A stretch of DNA of 64,000 bases from Erigeron canadensis (GCF_010389155.1 NC_057768.1:43193633-43257632), one strand, 5' to 3'. Shown: positions 38,947 to 49,833, numbered from the stretch's first letter. Translations and numbers: made by a program. Notes: a model not told the origin generated them from the letters alone.

Positions 38947-40155
38947 TGGCACTTGCTTTGCTTCTCAAATGAGTTTAAGCCTACTCAAGCTTTTGATGGT
39001 TAAATTTATAACTTGTTACATTAGAACTGTACATAGGATGAAGGTTTTGCATCGATTTTTTTTCCTCTTCTGAGACGGTCATAAATGCCGTTTTGCTTTC
39101 GTTATCATTGTATCGTTACAAATAGATAGACAAGTTGAAAAGGTTTTCTAATGGTTGTAAAGTTAGATTCCAATTCGTCTTCCATGGTTGATTGTTTAAA
39201 GATAATAATGCAAGGTATGTGACTAGCAGATACCAAAGTAGTTATTTTATTGAATATTTTGTGTGTGACACATTGCAGCCCAGTAACGAAAAAGAAAACG
39301 CATTCTTAAGATGACATTTTCGAGCCGTCGACTGAAGTTCATTAATGTTGACCCCACTATCGGATTTTAAATCATTAAAAAGTTTTATGTAATTTATTAA
39401 TTATAATTGACACCGAACCAACCCATAGGAATTCATACTCTCATCAAGTGTAGAAAGTAACATTTAGTTATAACACTTAACTTGATAAAGCTTATCATTT
39501 TTCATTGTATTCTTGTTTTCCCATGTCGCAATCCACAATTCTTTATTGCGTCTATTTTTGTCAAATGATCCTTTTCAATTCCTATATTACAGTACAAACG
39601 ACCAAATGAACATAAAATACTCATCTATGACTGTATTAGTAGAAGGAAAAATACTTAACTCTGGTATGACTAGTGGAACAACCATGATCCTATGACTGTT
39701 GCAGACATACTAATTAATGAAAGGTGGAATTGGCCTACTGCTTTGTAGTTGAAGAGTACCGGAAATGAGGAATCCAATCAAATTTTGTTGAGAATATATA
39801 AACTGGGCCGGTCCTGAGTTTATTGATGCTCAGGGCGAAGGGAACAAAAAATGCTCTTAATTGTTAGAACTCTTCGATGAACTTCAAAGACCACATACAT
39901 ACCATAACTAAAAAACGGGTGCTACACACCTAAATATCTTAGATTTTTATATAGTTTTGTAATATTAATATTATACATCAAATATACTTACCGGTTGTAA
40001 TCTATTAACTGAAAAATAAAAATTCAAACTAACAAATTATAAGTATACAAAACATATTTAATTAGAAGAAAACTATATGCACATGACATTGAAAACAATT
40101 TAATAAATTTAGAATGTTCCATGGCTCTATTCCACCAAAATGTAATACAAAATCT
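38947..40155. other. 3' flank of the Trx/DUF179 gene and spacer
   Basis: It contains the gene's 3' UTR. The segment 39085-39300 is copied at 45230-45515 next to the broken gene copy. A 'gggccggtcctgag' stretch near 39806 looks like a transposon-derived word. No gene is visible. Confidence 0.45.
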
Positions 40156-40376
40156 AGAGTTAATTACACTTTTGGTCCCGGTCGAGGATTAAAAATTACC
40201 GTTATCATCCCTACCTTTCATATATTACCGTTTTGGTCCAAAATATTTTGCTCCGTCACGCCTTTGGTCCAAATCTTGAAACGGACGTTAAACGCCCATC
40301 ACGTGATCTGCACGTGATGGGTATTCTCGCCTTTTCATTTCACAAGGACCAAAACCGTAAATATCTATATGCTCTT

Positions 40377-40427
40377 TCATCATCATCATCACCATCACCA
40401 TCACCATCACCATCACCATCACCATCA
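40377..40427. repeat. (CATCAC)n / (CATCAT)n microsatellite
   Basis: About 50 bases of CATCAT then CATCAC units lie at the inner edge of the foldback element's left arm. Frames read through it give runs of Ser-Pro and are not genes. Confidence 0.95.
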
Positions 40428-40710
40428 ACAAATAAAATCAAAATCAATAAACAATTAACAACAAATCTAAAAGAAAATCATATTCAAATCCATAAATCTA
40501 ACCTGAGATATCTTTAAACAAATTTAATTCACCAAATCAATCAATCAACCAATTTTTCTCTGTCAAAAAAATCATACTAATTTACTATAACATTGTAAAT
40601 ATACACATACATAAAAATTGTCAATATCTATATCAAGCTCTGTATCTAAATCTATATGAATCTCTATTTCTAATTTTCTATATCATTTTTTATTTTCTAT
40701 ATATATTTGG

Positions 40711-40962
40711 TAGGGCGCATGATTGATGTTCGTTCGTCCCGAATAGTAGCCAGACCCAACAGACAGGTATTTCTTCTTTTCAGATTCTCGGCAGACATGT
40801 ATGTTTTTCTAAACATTTCTCTTTTTCCGTCGTGCACTCCTTTGTGGTCGGAGGTCCCTATGGAAACAGTCTCTCTACCTTTGTGTAGTGTTAAGACTGT
40901 CTATAGCTTACCTTCCCCATACCCCGCACATGGATTGGGTCCTGTTGTTGTTGTTGTTGTTG
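40711..40962 (+). mobile_element. SINE family B, near full length, nested in the foldback element
   Basis: It begins near 'ggtagggcgcatgattgatg' and continues through 'cgtcccgaatagtagccaga', 'tctcggcagacatgtatg', 'cactcctttgtggtcggagg' and 'cccatggattggg'-like sequence to a (TTG)n tail at about 40943-40962. The same order is present inverted at 60287-60540. Its place between the two arms shows it arrived after, or was carried by, the larger element. Confidence 0.75.
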
Positions 40963-41196
40963 ATTCTCTATTTATATATCTCTTAGCAATCCAGATCTAA
41001 ATCTATAAAATCATATCTATATATTTGTGAGAGCTACGGTGGTGTGATGGGTGGCGGATAAACCGGAGAAGAGGGGAAGGTGACAGTGATGGGTTGTTGA
41101 CAAAATTCATGTAATTGTGGTGACAGATGGAGGTCGGATTTGCAACCACCACCTCTAAGCTACAGCCATCGCTGTCCTCACACTACCACCGAGATA

Positions 41197-41385
41197 ACCG
41201 AGTTCGTTTCATCCTCATCCCATGCAAAGGTCGGAGGACCTTTTCTACCATTTAGGTAGAAACTAGAAGCAGCCTCTCTACTTAGGTAGAGGTAAGGTCT
41301 GCCTACATCTTAACCTCCTCATACACCGTCGAGGTATTGGGGCTCAAAACCCGCAAAAGGCGGCACTGAGCAGTTACTTTATATA
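41197..41385 (+). mobile_element. SINE family A, 5'-truncated, nested in the foldback element
   Basis: It has only the B-box end (GAGTTCG...) and the body 'accatttaggtagaaact', 'cctctctacttaggtagagg', 'gtcgaggtattggggctcaa' and 'aacccgcaaaaggcgg'. The A-box region is missing. The body matches the three other family A copies. Confidence 0.75.
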
Positions 41386-41837
41386 TATATATAGGATTTG
41401 AGTTTATTTTTATTGTTTCAAGCTTTGATTCTTTTTATTTTCAGCTTGTACAGATTTTTACACATAAGTGATTGATTTTTTGAATATTTGTTAAGAACTT
41501 AGATTTTTATTTTTTATTGTTATGTAATTGTTATTGGATGCATTTATCTATGGATTACATATGAGATATAGATTATAGATGAAAGAGACAGAGTTTATAG
41601 ATATTTACAGCTTTGGTCCTTGTAAAAATGAAAAGACGAAAATACCCATCACGTGCAGATCACGTGATGGGCGTTTAACGTCCGTTTCGAGAACTGGACC
41701 AAAAGTGTTGACGGAGCAAAGTTTTTTGGACCAAAACGGTAATATATGAAAGGTAGGGATGAAAACGGTAATTTTTAACCCTCGACAAGGACCAAAAGTG
41801 TAATTAACTCTAAAATCTAGTTAAAATCTGGGTCCTC

Positions 41838-42250
41838 CACCCTAACATGTCATTAGTGATTATTGATCCTCTTTCACATCAACATTATGTCTATCCTGAA
41901 GAGGCTAATTTTGATCATTCTTTTCTATCTAGTTATCTTCGTTTTGTTTTTCCGATGGAAGTCTTCTACCATATCGACGCTCCAAGTTTGTTGCTTTCGA
42001 CTCTAAAGAGACTCCACATCCACCATTCGTAAATCAATATTATTATGAGGTTTGATTCTATAACTCATATGAGTGCTCTTACATTTATGCAGCTGGTTAA
42101 TTGTTGGTAACCGCTCTAGGTCTGTTACTGCTGGAAATGCTTGGAAGGACTTTATATCAAAACACCAATGTGTTGATGTGCCGTGTGCGTTAACCTGGAG
42201 AACATATGCCTAATTTCTTCTATTATCTTAATTACAACTAGCAATCTCAT
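41838..42250 (+). pseudogene. Broken copy of exon 5 and intron 5 of the Trx/DUF179 gene
   Basis: The sequence matches 35005-35320 of the intact gene (DPLSHQHYVYPEEANF is still readable) and then jumps to intron 5 words ('atatcaaaacaccaat', 'acaactagcaatctcatt'). Frame shifts and missing pieces remove the WCGFC site. It starts only 27 bases after the foldback element. The copy is unprocessed because it includes intron sequence, so it arose by DNA duplication. Confidence 0.9.
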
Positions 42251-42769
42251 TAAGACAACCGAATTCCACATACGCAGTTGTTGTTATGTGTTGCTGTCGA
42301 CACCAAATTAATCCTCATGTGATGCATTCCATATGTAGATAAGTGTGTGAGTCCATACTGTTTGTCACAGGAAGGGTTTTTCAACATATACACATTACCA
42401 GAGACATGTATGCCCATCCGTAGCAGAGGTGGCAACCCCTATGACTTAGAAATGGGTCGACTTGGCTTATACTTTATCTAAATGGAATGCAAACACTATT
42501 TAAATAGGGTCACAAGTAGCCTATATATAGTGTATTTAGTATGCTTTAAACAAACGAAAAAGAAAAACAGAACTCGTATTTTTTTTGGAAAATCTAAGTA
42601 GATCAAGAGAAAGATATAAATAATTTGAAAAATATTTCACGTTGCCACATAAGATTATTTTTAAGGAAATTTTAGGACGGTATTTTTATTTTATATATGA
42701 TAAAGATAAATAATAATATTGCTTTACTCATGGGATGGAGGGCTTGATGTATGTGTTGATTTGACAGGT
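42251..42769. other. Spacer between repeat fragments
   Basis: I see no gene or named repeat. It sits between the first gene remnant and the retroelement-like fragment. Confidence 0.3.
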
Positions 42770-43135
42770 TAGTCACTCTTGAAGCAGACTAGTATGGTTG
42801 ACTTTGTGCCTGGCAGCGCGGTGGTTGAGGTTGCACAACGTAAACGCACCAAATATAAGTCTAAGTGCGCAGATATTGGCTATGGATTTCTTCCCTTCTC
42901 ATTCTCTTCTTTGGGGGAACTTGAAAAGGATGCCGTGACTATCCTGAAGCGGATCCGAAAGTCCTCCGCGACTCAAGACGTTGGAGCTCGTTCGGCTGCT
43001 TATATATTTAGTAAGATTGGTTTTGCTATAGCTAGAGGAGTGGGAGCCTAGATAGTATCACGGCTCCCCACTAATTTCTTGTAAATTTTTGAAATTTCAA
43101 TAAAAGTTATTATTTATAATAATAATAATAATAAT

Positions 43136-43167
<32 letters not shown>

Positions 43168-43170
43168 GCA
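42770..43170 (+). mobile_element. Retroelement-like 3' ORF fragment with stop codon and simple-repeat tail
   Basis: A 90-codon frame (42779-43051) reads MVDFVPGSAVVEVAQRK ... GFLPFSFSSLGELEKDAV ... IGFAIARGVGA and stops at TAG. Beyond that TAG the same frame continues IVSRLPTNFL to TAA. The block resembles the C-terminal end of plant LINE-type or retro-derived proteins that end GVGA(Q)-LVARLPTNFL; I identify it from memory of that pattern only. An AATAAA-type signal and an (ATA)n/(CAA)n tail follow. There is no gene context upstream, so it is a 5'-truncated insertion. Confidence 0.5.
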
Positions 43171-43479
43171 GATAATGTGCAGATAAATTGAAGAATTAGA
43201 TAAAAATTATACATTTTTGGATCAATAATAATAAATAACGAAATAACTTATATAAATTGGAGTTAATTTGATTAAGAATATAACAAATTATCATTTCAAA
43301 AGGCAAAACTTGTAAAAACACTAGGGGGATTGTGTAATGTACATTGCTTTTGTTACGAGTGAGAATCTCTGAAAGTAACTTTTAGGGTAGTATGAAAGAA
43401 AGATATAAAAGGATGAAAAGAGGAAGGGTTATTTGAGAACTCACAAATAAAAAAGAACGTGAAAATAATTCTGGACCAC

Positions 43480-44230
43480 TCATTTTCTTATATTTTCTCT
43501 CTTCCATTAAATAAGAAAATTCACCCAAATCATTTAAAATGCTTTATCTCACAAACTGTAAATCGTTAGACGAAACAAAAAGCATGGGTAGTCTTAAAAT
43601 TTCGTCCTCTTTCATTAGAGATCCAATTCGATATAATTTTGATGACTTTTTAATTTTCGTTTTTTTTCTCATCACGTTCATCCTACACATGTGTAAGATC
43701 ATTATTTTCACATGTAAATTAGTAAATGAGCATATGTATACAACAATGAAGGTCAAGGTTGGAGCCTGTCAATCCATGGCAGAGCCATGGTAGCCAAGGA
43801 CGGAGCCCGTCAGTCCATGGCAGAGGAATAGCAGCTAAGGGCGGAGCCCGTTAGGTAGATCACTCCTCACTGGTCACCCCCTATGACCTATCACCCTCTA
43901 TGACCTATCACCCCCACTAGCTTTGGTTTATGAATTTCCTTAAGGGCGAAGCCCGTTCCGAATCATAATTTTTGTTCAACCTACACATGTGTAAGTTCAA
44001 CCTACACATGTGTAAGTTATGTGTAACTACCAAAAAGAAAACAAAAATTAAAAAGTCGTCAAAAGTATATCGAATTGGATCTCTAATGAAAGAAGACGAA
44101 ATTTTAAGACTACCCATGCTTTTTGTTTCGTCTAAAGATTTACGGTTTGTGAGTTAGAACATTTTGAATGATTTGGATGAATTTTATTATTTAATTGAAG
44201 AGAGAGAAAGAGAAAAAAAATGTGTGTTTA
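43480..44230. mobile_element. Foldback element with ~200-base inverted arms
   Basis: The left arm (about 43488-43690) and right arm (about 44000-44212) are inverted copies. Shared words are 'aaaaagcatgggtagtctta', 'ttagagatccaattcgat' and 'tcacaaac(t/c)gtaaatc'. The centre has tandem GGCGGAGCCCGT/GGGCGAAGCCCGT hairpin words and 'ctatgacctatcaccc' repeats. The arm sequence and the GGGCGAAGCCCGT word recur in the Helitron at 53461-53883. No protein is encoded. Confidence 0.8.
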
Positions 44231-44429
44231 ACAATGTTTGTTAGAGTTTTTTTTGTAGGAGTTGTTAAAACAACTCCGTAGGTATCTCTTACGATAAGAT
44301 TTTCCTTCTTGATAAGGGAGGATAGTTAAAGTTAATTATAAACTGTAATTGACATTTCACTGGAAAACAGCTATGATGATAGCTCCAGAAATTTTGTTCA
44401 AATGACCTGTTAGACTAAAATCTCAAGGA

Positions 44430-45515
44430 TATGCCATCTTAAGCTTTAATTTGTCCTCATCCCTTTCTTGAGTTTACGCATGTTTTTTGAGATTTGAGCA
44501 GTCGTAAAAAATATTCATATATGAGTATATGAATCGTGCGCTTGTTTGTTGTTTTGCAGGTGGAAATGATTAGTTCCAAAATTTTCTTTGGATATTGCTA
44601 TCTTAAATCTGACAGGTTTCATTGATGCACAGGGTCTGGCGAGTCTCGATCTCTTATGAAGGAATTAACCCACATGGTCACGAAAAATAAATAGGAATTT
44701 AGAACTCTAGGTGAATGCCCAAAACATTGTCGGTTCACATACGACTCTTCCGGGCCTCCTAAATTAGAGATGTCAATATCATCTCAAAATCAGATAAAAT
44801 AACTATTATGGCCATGAAAGAGGGTGATCATATTACTATTGATGATGTTGCGTCAAACTTGCAAGGTAGTTCGCTGCAAGAGGTCTGACATATGTTATTC
44901 AGCAGAAGAAACAAAGATAATTGAGTTCACTTGTTAAAGATCTAGGCCTCCAGCTACTCTCTGATGATATTGATATTACCATGTCAGAAACAGAGGCTCA
45001 ATCTATCGAAGGCTCTATTGGATGCAGCAGTGATTTTGATAAGGATCAGAGATTACATGGGGATGATATGGTCAATGGGGAGCATGATATTCTATCAAAA
45101 CATACCTAAGTAGAACCTTCTGTGGAGAATGATGAGCTGATTTTTGTTGATAAAAGTGCTCAATTTTCTGTGAAGACTAAAGACTATTACCAAGTCGAAA
45201 AACCTGAGATGCTCATATATCTTGTTTTGCTTTAATTATTATTGTATCATTACTAATAGATAGACAAGTTAAAATGTTTGACGGTACTTGCCACCCTTGT
45301 TTTGGCTCGTCCGTCACTGTTTTCTAATGGTTGTTGAAAAGTTATATTCCAATTTGTCTTCTATGATTGTTTGAAGATAATGCAAGGTATGTGACTAGCG
45401 GATACCAAAGTATTTATTGTATGGATTATTTTGTGCATATGTCATATATATACATCGAACAAGATGAAAGGGGATATATACAAGTGACAACATTGCAGCT
45501 CAGAAAGGAAAAATT
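44430..45515 (+). pseudogene. Second broken copy of the Trx/DUF179 gene: intron 1/exon 2, part of exon 5, 3' flank
   Basis: It runs colinearly with intron 1 and the first part of exon 2 (31790-32045), including GGTCTGGCGAGT, then jumps to exon 5 (from about 34393 to 34890), then to the 3' flank copied from 39085-39300. Early in exon 2 there is an in-frame TAG (AAATAAATAGG in place of AAATAAAGAGG). Further small deletions shift the frame. It has no exons 3, 4 or 6-8 and no DUF179 domain. It cannot make the full protein. Confidence 0.92.
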
Positions 45516-45705
45516 AATGTTTTCTTTTGCACTTGAAACTTGCAGCCATGCTCTTATCGGTTTTCAGGACTCCACATAGATCTGCTGAACTGGAAGGTTA
45601 GATAAACATATGATTGGTCGCATGTGTATCTGTTCACTTAACATGGCAATTTTACCATATGAATATAAGGTTTAAGACCATAGTGTATAACTAACCATAT
45701 TTTGT

Positions 45706-47285
45706 TTATTGATATAACTTCTTTAGCTCTAGTAACTTGGACCACCTCTTATCGATAGTTGGAGCCTTTGTCTTGCTTATATCTGCATATCGAAGCCAAG
45801 ATTTGCAAATAAGAGGTTTGCTATATAACTGTAATATACTCCTAACACAGTTTTTCTTTCCTTCTTTGGTTCTCACTTGTTGGGAATTTCATTGCTTAGT
45901 ACTTACTTTTCAACCCATGTTCTGATTTGTCACAAAAATCTGAGCAGATTTCCTGGAAAACACAGAGCAATGATCCTGTTTAATATAGTTCTTACCGGTT
46001 ATTTTCTATATTCCTAAGATTACAAGTCTAATTGGTTTTTAGTCAGGAATTTCTTTTATACCAGTATGTTTTTGTTTTATGATGGCAAACCGGGGTCCCT
46101 TAGTTATAAACGATCTTTTATTAGATTTGAATCAAAGAAGTATACATCTACATGAGTGCCTGTCATCCTTACATTCACGGAAGTGGTCAGCCTAATTGTG
46201 TCCTGTATCAACGAGTCCAAATCTGCTTCACATCCTGGCTTAACATAGATGACCTGCAAAATATAATGCGTTCAGTCCTATTAATGATTCCACTATGGTG
46301 AATGTATATATGTATATGTGATTCACACAGGCAATCTATGTGTATGTAACATTAACACACATTTATATATAGGGGGTGGAGTATAGTAAAATGCACATCT
46401 ATATACATAATACATTTATGTATACATCCTTTATATCTATTATAGTGACTCATACGTTCATAATCATGCTTACAAACTTATACATACATATAACGAATGT
46501 CCATATAGGCATATATATATATATATAGAGAGAGAGAGAAGGAGATACTGATGGATCGTCGCCGCCGATTTCAGGCAGCTGATTTGAGTCACCATCTTTG
46601 GTAGTTGAAAGAACCCAGACGTTGAAGTTGGTGGAAATCTGACAACATACAGGAATGAATGAAGGATAAATCATGACTCACTGCACTCTCACCCCCCAAC
46701 ACAGATACACAAAAGAATACCTGTCTGCAATAAGGCAAAGAGCAATTGCTACACTTTCGGGTGAATGATGTGTCAATTGCCCCATCAACCGAAAGCCCAA
46801 AGCCTGCATGCTGATAAATAAAAAGACATTTAGCTAGCTTACAACACAGTCCTTATTGCCTCCTCTACATATTTACTAAACAGAACAAGGACAGAAGAGA
46901 AACCCTTTCAATAGATAGAGACACGAATACTCGTGTGTTATTAGGATCACCATCTTCAACTAAATCTTCCAATTGTAGGTCTCTAAGTGAGAAGCTATAG
47001 TCAGCATTCCAGCTTCCTTGCCATTTTCCTTCTGCTGTCGAGATTCGTATCAGCCTTCTTCCTGCCTTTTTTCCTATCTGAACAACACTATCAAATTAAT
47101 AGTCACTCCATATTCTTTTATGAATTGTAACAATACATGCCAGAAATGGTTACCAGTGGGATATTGTTTTTCTGAATGGAAGCAGAAAGAGTGTATCTAC
47201 AGAAGCTGAGTGATTTGGTGTGTGTTGAATTTGAAGCAGGTAGAGATGTTGTTAAGGTTCCTGGAATGCAGTATCCCATTCCCAT
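45706..47285 (-). CDS. Chloroplast YceD-type DUF177 protein (large ribosomal RNA subunit accumulation, homolog 2-like)
   Basis: Resembles plant YCED homolog 2; family members are needed for 23S rRNA accumulation in plastids. Minus-strand exons, N- to C-terminal: 47285-47154, 47077-46904, 46810-46721, 46638-46549, 46253-46173, 45952-45907, 45782-45706; they join in frame to 229 aa. The first 44 residues are Ser/Thr-rich and transit-peptide-like. Then RLIRISTAEGKWQGSW, the SFTRKCSNCSLPYC cluster (C122, C125, C130), GGDDPSVIYVKPG and a second pair, CSDFC (192, 196), probably metal-binding. The end is RWSKLLELKKLYQ. The start is the first ATG in the frame after an upstream GTG; the next stop lies further upstream, so start is moderately sure. 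It faces the Trx/DUF179 gene tail to tail. Confidence 0.88.
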
Positions 47286-47841
47286 CTCTTGGTCGCACAG
47301 GGTCACCTTATCTCGATCTGATCTTTTTTGTAGTTGACCAACAATTGTGGTGTCCTTCTTTTCCTTAAACCCTTATAAGCCCTTGAAGTTTGTTCCAGTT
47401 TGAAAAACAAACCTTGTCATTAAAGTCACACTACCTTGTCATCAAAGTGAATCCATGAACCTTTCAAATGGAATAACCAAGTAAAGTGTCGAATTCTGGT
47501 GGACGACTACTCACCATTAGCAAGATTATCATGTATATAAGTTGCAGCTGGACTTGGTTATTGTTCTGGTTTGCAATTTGGGACAATTTTTGTTGGTGGT
47601 GGTAAACCGAGCTATTGACTTAACCTTTAGTGTTTTACTAATGCATGGGGTTTTGTACAGAAAGACCCTTTGACATGAACCATATAAATCTCCTATTAAG
47701 TGGCTCTTACAAATTGTTCGCGTCTAGCGATTTAAATCTTCTACCTCTAACTTTATCCTCCTATCAAATTTGTTATTGTACCGAGCCAAATATTGGGAGT
47801 TACTACTGTACCTTATCATTTCATTATATCATACTATAACG
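47286..47841. other. Bidirectional intergenic region, left part
   Basis: This holds the likely leader and promoter of the DUF177 gene on the minus strand. I see no other gene. The MITE at 47842 follows. Confidence 0.35.
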
Positions 47842-48119
47842 CTATCTCCAATGGGGGCGTCTTTGGATATCCTTCGCCGTTGAAGTTTGTCCAAAACTAA
47901 GTATTTTTTGAAGAATGCCCTTACCTAAGGGCGTGCCCTTACTTGTCATTACCTAATATATTTTTGTTTTTTAGTGGAGATAAAAGGATATGTAAGGATG
48001 TGTGTAGGTTGGAGATAAAATTAGAAGATTTGAATGATTTGTAAGGATGTATAAGGATTTGTAAGGATATGATATGGTAGCTCAAGGACACCTAAGGGCA
48101 TCCTTAGCATTGGAGATAG
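47842..48119. mobile_element. MITE with CTATCTCCAATG terminal inverted repeats
   Basis: The left end reads CTATCTCCAATGGGGG and the right end CATTGGAGATAG, giving 12-base perfect inverted ends. Inner words 'ggatatcctt' and 'aaggacacctaagggcatcc' also pair in part. Length is 278 bp with no coding frame. The target-site duplication is unclear, so the superfamily is open. It lies between the divergent DUF177 and PPR genes. Confidence 0.7.
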
Positions 48120-48465
48120 TTTATAGTTTAAAAGTGTGTATATCATTCATCTCTTGACTAAGAAAACTATAACACTCAAAGACTCAAAATCGTAGCATGG
48201 TTTAGAATCTCCATGTGATCAACTTATGGTGAAACATCTTATGGTAACATAGCAGTAGAGATAATTTATACGATTTACATTCTCTTATGTTGATTGTAAA
48301 ATTGGTCGACAGAAGCTTAATAATTCACCGGTTATCCATATTCCATGTTATAAGCATACAACTTAATCAGTTTCTGTATCGGTTCAATTCATTAAGTTAT
48401 GACAATTAGTCAATTACAACTGGTAATATATAACTTTATAAAGAAAAAAATGTAACTAAAAACCA

Positions 48466-49833
48466 ATGAAGAAAAACTATAACTTACTATCTTCACTACA
48501 AAAACATCAATCCAACCGTCGATCAATCCAACAAATTCACGCTCACTTAATCACCACCGTACCACCACCGTCCACCACCCTTTGGACCACCGTCCTCCGC
48601 CACTACTCTCTTGGAGATTCGCCGGAAGAAGCATTTTTGCTCTATAAACACCACCTTCACACCACCACTGCATTTCACAGCAATAGTTTTACCTATGCTT
48701 ACTTGATCAAATCTTGTGCTAATTCAGACTTACCCGGGTCGGGTTCTCAGCTCCATTGTGTCACTTTCAAATGTGGGTTTCAAACCCATGTTTACGTTCA
48801 GACTGCTTTGGTTAACATGTATGTCGTTTGTGGGTGTATTCAAGAATCTCGAAAGGTGTTCGATGAAATGCCTGAGAGAAATTTGGTTACTTGGAATGTT
48901 TTGGTTACTGGGTTAGCGAAACAAGGCCAAATGGTGTTGGCTAGATCCTTTTTTGATGTAATGCGGGTTAAGAATGTTGTTTCTTGGAGCGGTATGATTG
49001 ATGGGTATACACGAGCTAATCAAGCAAAGGAAGCTGTGATGATGTTTCGACATATGATTGGGTTTAATGGGAGTGTTAAGCCGACTGAGATAACTGTTTT
49101 AGCAGTTTATCCTGCGATATGGAATCTTAGGTCGTTGGAACTGTGTCAATCGGTTCATGGTTATGGAGAGAAAAATGGATTTTATGTCAGGGATGTACGT
49201 GTTACGAATGCTCTTATTGATGTGTATTCCAGGTGTGGGAGTGTGCATAACGCTTTGCGAGTTTTCGAGTTTATAGAAAGGGATAAGAAGAACTTAGTGT
49301 CGTGGACGTCAATTATATCTGTGTTTGCAATGCATGGAATGGCAATGGAAGCAGTGGATAGTTTTAAAAGAATGGAGGAAGTTGGGATGAAGCCTAACAG
49401 GGTTACTTTCTTGAGCATTCTAAGTGCTTGTAGTCATGGTGGATTAGTTGAAGAAGGGTTGATGTTTTTCAGGAAAATGGTGGATGATTCTAATATTGTG
49501 CCAGATATAAAGCATTATGGCTGCTTAGTTGACATGTTGGCGAGAGCAGGGAGGCTAGAAGAAGCAGAGAATATGGCTTTGGAGGTACCGAAGGATATAG
49601 CTAATGCTGTCATTTGGAGGACACTGCTTGGGGCATGTAGCTACTATAATAACGTTGAGATGGGGATGAGAATCTCAAGCAGAATATTTGAAATGGACAG
49701 ACGTTACTCTGGTGATTACGTCCTTATGTCCAACATCTTTTCCAGTGTGGGTGATTATGTTGATTCGGAAAACATTAGGAGAAAAATGGATCAAATGGAT
49801 GTTTGTAAAGTGCCGGGTCACAGTTACGTTTAA
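48466..49833 (+). CDS. Pentatricopeptide repeat (PPR) protein, PLS class, E-type
   Basis: Organelle RNA-binding protein family; intronless, 455 aa, as usual for PPR genes. Repeats are visible as helical pairs, for example VYVQTALVNMYVVCG, NLVTWNVLVTGLAKQG, VVSWSGMIDGYTRAN, RVTNALIDVYSRCG, LVSWTSIISVFAMHG and VTFLSILSACSHGG. After the last repeats the protein continues through an E-like stretch (VIWRTLLGACSYY ... GDYVLMSNIFSS) and stops at KVPGHSYV, with no DYW domain. It could help in RNA editing or other RNA processing in mitochondria or plastids; the target cannot be told. An upstream ATG in frame is not seen. Resembles Arabidopsis PCMP-E genes. Confidence 0.95.
   Translation: MKKNYNLLSSLQKHQSNRRSIQQIHAHLITTVPPPSTTLWTTVLRHYSLGDSPEEAFLLYKHHLHTTTAFHSNSFTYAYLIKSCANSDLPGSGSQLHCVTFKCGFQTHVYVQTALVNMYVVCGCIQESRKVFDEMPERNLVTWNVLVTGLAKQGQMVLARSFFDVMRVKNVVSWSGMIDGYTRANQAKEAVMMFRHMIGFNGSVKPTEITVLAVYPAIWNLRSLELCQSVHGYGEKNGFYVRDVRVTNALIDVYSRCGSVHNALRVFEFIERDKKNLVSWTSIISVFAMHGMAMEAVDSFKRMEEVGMKPNRVTFLSILSACSHGGLVEEGLMFFRKMVDDSNIVPDIKHYGCLVDMLARAGRLEEAENMALEVPKDIANAVIWRTLLGACSYYNNVEMGMRISSRIFEMDRRYSGDYVLMSNIFSSVGDYVDSENIRRKMDQMDVCKVPGHSYV

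Larger units (their letters stand above)
40156..41811. mobile_element. Foldback / Mutator-like non-autonomous element with long terminal inverted repeats
   Basis: The left arm (40156 to about 40380) and right arm (about 41585-41811) are inverted copies. Both open with AGAGTTAATTACACTTTTGG, and both carry 'cccatcacgtgatctgcacg' and 'catatattaccgttttggtc'. The element is flanked by a direct AAAATCT (40149-40155 and 41812-41818), a target-site duplication of 7 bp. It is 1656 bp long with no transposase frame. Inside are a CATCAC microsatellite and one member each of SINE families B and A. The superfamily is uncertain: long arms suggest Mutator-like, but Mutator usually makes 9-bp duplications. 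It has separated the Trx/DUF179 gene from a broken copy of its exon 5. Confidence 0.85.

Noticed and set aside
40233..40517. Plus-strand open frame with Ser-Pro repeats
   Set aside because: Produced by the CATCAC microsatellite inside the foldback element.
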